DNA of 24,068 nt from HK-STAS-PATE-34 sp031973435. Its GTDB lineage: Bacteria; Patescibacteriota; Minisyncoccia; Phycocordibacterales; UBA9973. Below the pieces are notes generated by a model that did no database searches, was not told where the DNA came from, and saw nothing but the letters and a program-made list of their open reading frames with translations. The translations under genes and the position numbers were made by a program. The DNA lies in NCBI GenBank assembly GCA_031973435.1, contig DALYDA010000010.1, forward strand, positions 1 through 24,068, given 5' to 3'. The stretch's first letter is position 1. Each line of letters begins with the position of its first letter. Below, piece by piece: positions 20,334 to 24,068 of this stretch.

Positions 20334-21141
20334 AATAGCTTTCTTTGGAACACCCGACGTCTCTAGCCTTACACTGGAGCGTCTTGTTTCTGCAGGGTAC
20401 ACTCCATCTGTAGTCGTAACTGCATCTGACAAACCAGTAGGCAGGCATTTTGCAATCACACCTACTCCAACAAAATTGCTCGCGCAAACACTCGGCATAC
20501 CTATACTTGCACCAGAAAAGTTGGATGACGATTTCATGAAGGAGTTTGAAAAATACGAATGTGACATATCTATCGTTGTAGCCTATGGCAAAATCATGTC
20601 AGAGGAATTGATCAGCACTCCTTCGTTTGGAACATACAATATACACTATTCACTTCTCCCTAGATGGAGAGGCGCTACCCCTGTTGAAAGTGCAATACTT
20701 TCTGATGACAAAGTAACTGGTGTTTCTATCCAAAAGATGGAATTCAAACTAGACACAGGAGATGTCATAGCGACAAAAGAAACTCCAATAGGAGAAAATG
20801 AAAATGTTCATGAGCTTCGAGAGAGGTTGATACACCTAGGATCAGATCTACTTGTAGAGATTCTACCTAAAATATTTGCAAAGGAAATTACTTTTACAAA
20901 ACAGGATGAAACTCTTGCAACACATTCGAAGAAAACAAAGAAGGAAGATGCAGATATAACAAACATAACAGATGAAAGAAAAAAGTGGCTTATGTACAGA
21001 GCATACTATGGATGGCCGAGAATATATTTTATGAAGGATGGTAAACGCCATATCGTCACCTCTGCTCGCTATGAGAACAGTAATTTCATCATCGAACGTA
21101 TCATTCCTGAAGGGAAAAAAGAGATGGAGTATCTTAATTGA
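20314..21141 (+). CDS. fmt: Methionyl-tRNA formyltransferase
   Basis: Fmt formylates Met on initiator tRNA using 10-formyl-tetrahydrofolate. From ATG 20314 the product is 275 residues: Rossmann start KIAFFGTPDVS, the catalytic core NIHYSLLPRWRGATPVESAI with Asn109 and His111, and KLDTGDV with Asp147, matching Asn106/His108/Asp144 of E. coli. The C-terminal tRNA-binding domain is shorter than in E. coli (315 residues in all). The frame is open ten codons upstream, but MTSHHPKIAFFGTPD is the natural start and overlaps def by 20 bases. The gene ends in TGA, which shows TGA is read as stop here. Confidence 0.95.
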   Translation: MTSHHPKIAFFGTPDVSSLTLERLVSAGYTPSVVVTASDKPVGRHFAITPTPTKLLAQTLGIPILAPEKLDDDFMKEFEKYECDISIVVAYGKIMSEELISTPSFGTYNIHYSLLPRWRGATPVESAILSDDKVTGVSIQKMEFKLDTGDVIATKETPIGENENVHELRERLIHLGSDLLVEILPKIFAKEITFTKQDETLATHSKKTKKEDADITNITDERKKWLMYRAYYGWPRIYFMKDGKRHIVTSARYENSNFIIERIIPEGKKEMEYLN

Positions 21142-21166
21142 CTTTTTCTCTATAATGTGATATAAT
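21138..21166 (+). promoter_or_regulatory. Consensus promoter of the small orphan gene
   Basis: TTGACT (21138-21143), a 17-base spacer and TATAAT (21161-21166). The -35 overlaps the TGA stop of fmt. The predicted transcription start near 21173 excludes ATG 21169 as a start codon. Confidence 0.88.
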
Positions 21167-21183
21167 CTATGAAATATAAAATT

Positions 21184-21420
21184 ATGGATTTTTATAATAA
21201 ACGACTGATAGTTTTTATTTATAAAGGGATATCAAAGATTCTATCTACCATAGGGACAAAGCACCCATGGTTAAATAAATTAATTGTAAACATTCCTTTT
21301 GTTGGTAAAATTGTTCGCAAAAGATGGGAAAGGCAAATCGAAAATGCCATTTCTAATATTAAAGTAAAAACCGTTGATGGTTTTGAAATATCCTATGCGT
21401 TAACAGTTTCCCTCGGATAG
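21184..21420 (+). CDS. Small basic protein of unknown function
   Basis: The 78-residue product (from MDFYNKRLIVFIYKG) has a hydrophobic/amphipathic N-terminal half (RLIVFIYKGISKILSTIG and LIVNIPFVGKIV), a basic patch (RKRWERQ) and a C-terminal end IKVKTVDGFEISYALTVSLG. There is no recognised family. The frame has an earlier ATG at 21169, but that lies only 3 bases after a perfect -10 box and upstream of the predicted transcript start, so 21184 is chosen with a leader of about 11 bases. A strong promoter and a terminator make a real gene likely despite its size. The pattern could also fit a small secreted peptide or bacteriocin-like product, which is unproven. Confidence 0.65.
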   Translation: MDFYNKRLIVFIYKGISKILSTIGTKHPWLNKLIVNIPFVGKIVRKRWERQIENAISNIKVKTVDGFEISYALTVSLG

Positions 21421-21433
21421 GAGATTAAATTCT

Positions 21434-21464
21434 AAAATGGCCGCAACTTTGCGACCATTTTTTA
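21434..21464 (+). terminator. Intrinsic terminator after the small orphan gene
   Basis: AAAATGGCCGC (21434-21444) pairs with GCGACCATTTT (21451-21461) with one mismatch, followed by T. On the other strand it could weakly serve the hibernation factor gene. Confidence 0.8.
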
Positions 21465-21499
21465 TTTCCAAAATCTTAAGCTTTATTCTTCCCTCTCTA

Positions 21500-21892
21500 C
21501 TAGTCTTCGTATTTTGAGGTAAATGGGTTACGCGATGTAAGACCTTTCATCATTTTCTTTACACTTCTAGCACCACGGCGAAACATTGTCTCTCCTTTGT
21601 CCTTTTCATTTTTCAATTCATTTGCCATTTTGTTTAGTGACTCATCTAGCGAAGCTGGCAAGTCACTCACTTCAGACATAACGTAGAAAGATGCTCCATT
21701 TAGATTCAATCTTACTTCTGTTTTATATATATCTCCGTTTCTGTGGTGGTTTGTCGTGCGACCGATTTCTAGATTGATAGTCATGTCAGAACCTCGAGAA
21801 TACTTTTCCAATGATTTAAACTTTCCTTCAATACCACTTTTATATTCGTCAGTTAGATCAACACTTGTTTCCTTGAAAATTATTCTTATCAT
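21500..21892 (-). CDS. hpf: Ribosome hibernation-promoting factor (HPF/YfiA family)
   Basis: HPF binds the decoding region of idle ribosomes and shields them during stress or starvation. The 130-residue product follows the family: strand IRIIFKETSVDLTDEYKSGIEGKFKSLEKY, TINLEIGRTTNHHRNGDIYKTEVRLNLNG, then the second helix DLPASLDESLNKMANELKNEKDK. It is a short-type protein; the C-terminal 30 residues are basic (RRGARSVKKMMKGL), not the dimerising domain of long HPF. It is transcribed from its own extended -10 promoter just after the DUF167 gene. Confidence 0.88.
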   Translation of the reverse strand: MIRIIFKETSVDLTDEYKSGIEGKFKSLEKYSRGSDMTINLEIGRTTNHHRNGDIYKTEVRLNLNGASFYVMSEVSDLPASLDESLNKMANELKNEKDKGETMFRRGARSVKKMMKGLTSRNPFTSKYED

Positions 21893-21930
21893 AAAATTTA
21901 TACAAAAATTATTTAATGTCCGACAAGAAT

Positions 21931-21939
21931 ATTATACCA
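21931..21939 (-). promoter_or_regulatory. Extended -10 promoter of the hibernation factor gene
   Basis: TGGTATAAT on the minus strand (-10 at 21931-21936), identical over ten bases to the promoter at 7751-7760. The leader is about 32 bases. Confidence 0.65.
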
Positions 21940-21944
21940 CGGTA

Positions 21945-22163
21945 CTAGTCCATAACTTCCAATATCTTTGTAGGCGTATTTGAGCCTCTTTTTATGGTTA
22001 TTTTGGCTAGTGGAACGCCTAGATACTCGGACAATAGTTCTTTTGTCCTTATGTTCGCCTTTCCTCCTTCAGCCTTTGGTTTGACCCTGATAACAAGTCT
22101 TTTTGGAGTTTTGACCACTGTCTCCTTTTTGCTTTCCGGAAAAACTTTTACGAAAACAAGCAT
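21945..22163 (-). CDS. DUF167 (YggU) family protein
   Basis: The product is 72 residues from ATG 22163 (MLVFVKVFPESKKETV). It shows the DUF167 pattern: RLVIRVKPKAEGGKANIRTKELLSEYLGVPLAKITIKRGSNTPTKILEV, including the conserved GKAN and the final RG..S..K segment. The fold is known from structures (YggU), but the function is not established. The open frame continues 24 codons upstream inside pyk; ATG 22163 gives the normal family length and lies one base after the pyk stop, suggesting coupled expression with pyk. Confidence 0.88.
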   Translation of the reverse strand: MLVFVKVFPESKKETVVKTPKRLVIRVKPKAEGGKANIRTKELLSEYLGVPLAKITIKRGSNTPTKILEVMD

Positions 22164-22164
22164 A

Positions 22165-23571
22165 TTAAACTTTCTCAATAAGCATAAGGTTTGTAGAACC
22201 AGATTTACCTTGCTTGAGTCCAGCTGCGATGACATAGTGATCTCCTTTTTTTAGTTTGCAAATATTTTTCACAATATCTAGTACAACCTTTCTTGCTTCA
22301 TCAAATGTCTCTACTCCTTTATGATGTACAGGGAAAACTCCGTATGAAAGCATAAGAGATCTTATTGTTTTTATAGATGAAGATATGGCGTACACTGGCA
22401 TGACAGAACGGTAGCGCGATATCATTCGTGCCGTGAATCCGCTCTCAGTGAGCGCTATTATGTTTTGTGCACCTATCTCCTCGGCGTTGTGCACAACGGA
22501 AGACGAAACGGAGTCTGAGATATTCCCTCTCATCACACGCACATGCTTGTGCTTTGTAGAACTTGCCTCCACAACAGACGCTACTCTGTTCATAACTGAC
22601 ACTGCCTTCACCGGATACTTACCCATAGCTGTTTCTTCAGAGAGCATTATCGCATCGGCCCCATCGTATATAGCATTTGCGATATCCGAAACTTCAGCGC
22701 GCGAAGGGGTCTCACTTTCAACCATCGAAAGCAACATCTGCGTTGCAACTATCACTGGCTTCCCTGCACTGTTACATTTCTCTATTATATTTTTTTGTGT
22801 CGTTGGTATCTTTTCTATTCCTACTTCTATCGCCAAATCTCCTCTTGCTACCATAACAGCGTCTGTTGCTTCTATTATCGCGTCAAGATCAGCGAGAGCT
22901 TCAGGAGTTTCAATCTTTGCGACTATGCGTGCACTACTTTTTGCCTTATTTAGAAGTTTTCGTAGGTCATGTATGTCTTTCGAGTTTCGGACGAAAGAAA
23001 GTGCGACAAAATCTACATCTTCACTCATACCAAAAACAAGATCCTTTCTGTCTTTTGCGGTGATAGCAGATATGGAAAGATGTGCACCTGGGATATTCAC
23101 TCCTCGCCTAGATCTGATCTTTCCACCAATAACTACTTTTGTAGTTATGGTTTCCTTGTTTACTTTTGTAACCAAAAGAGATCTCTTACCGTCATCGAGC
23201 AAAACGTATGTTCCTACACGGAGTTCTTTTTGTAGGTTGGGATAGTTGATATATAAAACTTCCGGTGTGCAAATAGTAGGTTTAAAAACCAAAGTAACAG
23301 TACTTCCTTTAACCAAGGTTACCTCTCCTCCATCCATCTCGCCTGTTCTTATCTTTGGACCTGCGAGGTCGAGAAGTGTAGCCACTTCTACCCCCGTCAT
23401 CTTCCTAGCCTGCTCTAGTGCCCTAATCCTGCCTCTGTGCTCATCATGGGAGCCATGACTCATGTTTAGTCTTGCTACAGAAAGGCCGTTTTTGATCAAT
23501 TCTGCTATCGTTTTGGGGTCAGTTGTAGAGGGACCGAGGGTCGCAACTATCTTTGTTTTTGTTTTCATCAT
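22165..23571 (-). CDS. pyk: Pyruvate kinase
   Basis: The enzyme makes ATP and pyruvate from phosphoenolpyruvate in the last step of glycolysis. The 468-residue product shows KIVATLGPST at the N-terminus, ARLNMSHGSHDEH, LDLAGPKIRTGEM, DVDFVALSFVRN, IVAKIETPEAL with the catalytic Lys, MVARGDLAIEVG, and ATQMLLSMVESETPSRAEVSDIANAIYDGADAIMLSEETA, followed by the C-terminal regulatory domain. It has the common length and no extra PEP-utiliser domain. The start is ATG 23571 (or the next ATG, 23568). A -10-like box 7 bases upstream suggests a leaderless message. It is the only central-metabolism gene here and implies substrate-level ATP formation. Confidence 0.97.
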   Translation of the reverse strand: MMKTKTKIVATLGPSTTDPKTIAELIKNGLSVARLNMSHGSHDEHRGRIRALEQARKMTGVEVATLLDLAGPKIRTGEMDGGEVTLVKGSTVTLVFKPTICTPEVLYINYPNLQKELRVGTYVLLDDGKRSLLVTKVNKETITTKVVIGGKIRSRRGVNIPGAHLSISAITAKDRKDLVFGMSEDVDFVALSFVRNSKDIHDLRKLLNKAKSSARIVAKIETPEALADLDAIIEATDAVMVARGDLAIEVGIEKIPTTQKNIIEKCNSAGKPVIVATQMLLSMVESETPSRAEVSDIANAIYDGADAIMLSEETAMGKYPVKAVSVMNRVASVVEASSTKHKHVRVMRGNISDSVSSSVVHNAEEIGAQNIIALTESGFTARMISRYRSVMPVYAISSSIKTIRSLMLSYGVFPVHHKGVETFDEARKVVLDIVKNICKLKKGDHYVIAAGLKQGKSGSTNLMLIEKV

Positions 23572-23578
23572 AGGAAAT

Positions 23579-23587
23579 AGTCTACCA
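23579..23587 (-). promoter_or_regulatory. Possible extended -10 promoter of pyk
   Basis: TGGTAGACT on the minus strand (-10 TAGACT at 23579-23584, four of six) with a TG extension, 7 bases from ATG 23571. Confidence 0.45.
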
Positions 23588-23645
23588 CAACACGTTGCAA
23601 AATCTCTATTTTCTGCTAATATTTCAAAGTCCCTTAAAAAGTACG

Positions 23646-23694
23646 TAGATTTCTTCGCTCCGCGGTACCTGCCTGCCGGCAGGCAGGGCTCAGC
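23646..23694 (+). pseudogene. Partial 5' copy of tRNA-Asn interrupted by the 20-bp palindrome
   Basis: Bases 23646-23667 match 23972-23993 (13 bases of 5' flank plus the first 9 bases of tRNA-Asn) at 20 of 22 positions. The 20-bp palindrome then intervenes, and GCTCAGC (23688-23694) continues the tRNA exactly (23994-24000). After that the match ends. The insertion falls at the junction of base 9 and the D stem. The copy lies 40 bases before the GIY-YIG gene and cannot fold as a tRNA. Confidence 0.85.
23668..23687. repeat. 20-bp palindrome, copy 2
   Basis: CCTGCCTGCCGGCAGGCAGG is a perfect palindrome of two 10-base arms. It matches copy 1 (2365-2384) at 19 of 20 positions and, like copy 1, interrupts a partial 5' tRNA copy. 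Confidence 0.92.
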
Positions 23695-23734
23695 TGTTAC
23701 ATCATGCTCGTTAAAATATTGTAAAATACTTAGT

Positions 23735-23974
23735 ATGTATTTTGTTTATGCTATAAAAAGTTTGAAGGATGGGAGAATCTATGTAGGGTTGAGTTTGAAT
23801 CCAGAAAGGAGACTTTTGGAGCACAATAAAGGAGAGACAAGGTCAACAAAAGGATATAGGCCTTGGAAATTGGTTTTTGTCGAATACTGTGGCAATAGAG
23901 AAAACGCAAGACAAAGAGAAAAGATTTTAAAATCAGGGTATGGCAAGGAATTTTTGAAAAATAAATATAACTAG
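23735..23974 (+). CDS. Small GIY-YIG nuclease-domain protein
   Basis: The 79-residue product is a stand-alone GIY-YIG domain: YFVYAIKSLKDGRIYVGLS (the GIY motif reads VYA, the YIG motif YVG), then NPERRLLEHNKGE with the conserved Arg and His, and ENARQREKILKSGYGKEFLKNKYN. Such domains cut DNA in homing endonucleases, UvrC and mobile-element proteins; short stand-alone forms are frequent and mostly uncharacterised. The open frame extends 91 codons upstream through the palindrome into pyk; ATG 23735 starts exactly at the domain, and a TAAAAT box at 23722-23727 fits a leaderless start. It lies between a partial 5' copy of tRNA-Asn and the intact gene, so a mobile or homing role is plausible but unproven. 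Confidence 0.88.
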   Translation: MYFVYAIKSLKDGRIYVGLSLNPERRLLEHNKGETRSTKGYRPWKLVFVEYCGNRENARQREKILKSGYGKEFLKNKYN

Positions 23975-23984
23975 ATTTTTTTGC

Positions 23985-24056
23985 TCCGCGGTAGCTCAGC
24001 GGTAGAGCAGTCGCCTGTTAAGCGATTGGTCGCAGGTTCGAATCCTGCCCGCGGAG
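23985..24056 (+). tRNA. tRNA-Asn (GTT)
   Basis: The acceptor TCCGCGG (23985-23991) pairs with CCGCGGA (24049-24055), with discriminator G at 24056. The D arm is GCTC-AGCGGTA-GAGC and the T arm GCAGG-TTCGAAT-CCTGC. The anticodon loop is CT-GTT-AA (anticodon 24017-24019). CA rather than CCA follows. The anticodon-arm stretch TCGCCTNTTAAGCGATTGGTCG is shared with tRNA-Lys except at the first anticodon base. Confidence 0.95.
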
Positions 24057-24068
24057 CAAAGAAATTTA

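Noticed and set aside
20314..21141. Alternative genetic code (UGA as glycine, as in some CPR)
   Set aside because: fmt ends naturally at TGA at its expected length, and other genes use TAA/TAG normally.
22433..23245. Plus-strand open frame of 270 codons inside pyk
   Set aside because: Complete overlap with an unmistakable pyruvate kinase; an antisense frame without family features.
1..24068. CRISPR array or known defence operon
   Set aside because: No regularly spaced repeats and no recognisable cas or defence gene; the repeats present are tRNA-derived or palindromic.

Overview
The window looks like a chromosomal segment of an ultra-small bacterium of the Candidate Phyla Radiation (Patescibacteria), most likely a Parcubacteria-type lineage. 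The reasons are: a low-GC genome with very short intergenic gaps; an IF-2 without its long N-terminal region; a cluster of small two-helix 'T4SS pilin'-type proteins; a metallo-beta-lactamase-fold protein without metal ligands; DUF4446 and DUF167 proteins; tRNAs without an encoded CCA; and a GC-rich 20-bp palindrome that I remember (unverified) as common in these genomes. The fmt gene ends in TGA, so TGA is a stop here and the UGA=Gly code of some CPR lineages does not apply. Lineage below CPR is inference.

Layout. 1-2211 (+): end of a DUF4446 gene, infB, rbfA. 2212-3264: a tRNA island (Cys, Leu-TAA, Lys, Leu-TAG) mixed with tRNA-derived repeats: a broken 5' copy of tRNA-Leu carrying two hairpin insertions, and two different short elements lying between a tRNA-Leu 3' end and a perfect direct copy of that 3' end. 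3279-6942 (+): an envelope block with a two-gene membrane/SPFH-like cassette, a predicted lipoprotein and a secreted protein, in three units that each have a near-consensus promoter and a terminator. 6988-14624 (-): a long polycistronic block running MBL-fold protein, single-TM protein, gyrA, methyltransferase, anchored solute-binding protein, then five pilin-like paralogs. 14662-15969 (+): rpsA with a leader that can form an intrinsic terminator. 15972-16873 (+): two tandem membrane-protein paralogs. 16908-17501 (-): pth. 17502-17906: a non-coding gap with two diverged, inverted 85-91 bp palindromic elements. 17907-21141 (+): lepB-hisS-def-fmt. 21184-21420 (+): a small orphan gene. 21500-23571 (-): pyk, DUF167, ribosome-hibernation factor. 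23646-24056 (+): a GIY-YIG nuclease ORF between a partial tRNA-Asn 5' copy (interrupted by the 20-bp palindrome) and the intact tRNA-Asn gene.

How the genes fit together. Most of the window is translation machinery: initiation (infB, fmt), ribosome assembly and hibernation (rbfA, rpsA, HPF), charging (hisS), peptidyl-tRNA recycling (pth), N-terminal processing (def) and five tRNAs. The second theme is the cell surface: signal peptidase I, five pilin-like proteins, a membrane-anchored solute-binding protein, a lipoprotein and several membrane proteins. Clear Shine-Dalgarno sequences are almost absent (one strong case at 4906-4914). Several genes (pth, pyk, lepB, the MBL-fold gene) have an extended -10 box about 7 bases before the start codon, which suggests leaderless mRNAs.

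The most unusual feature is the set of tRNA-derived repeats: partial 5' tRNA copies split by one shared palindrome, a GIY-YIG gene between such a copy and its parent tRNA, and tRNA 3'-end duplications bounding small structured elements. Together they suggest one or more families of tiny tRNA-associated mobile elements.
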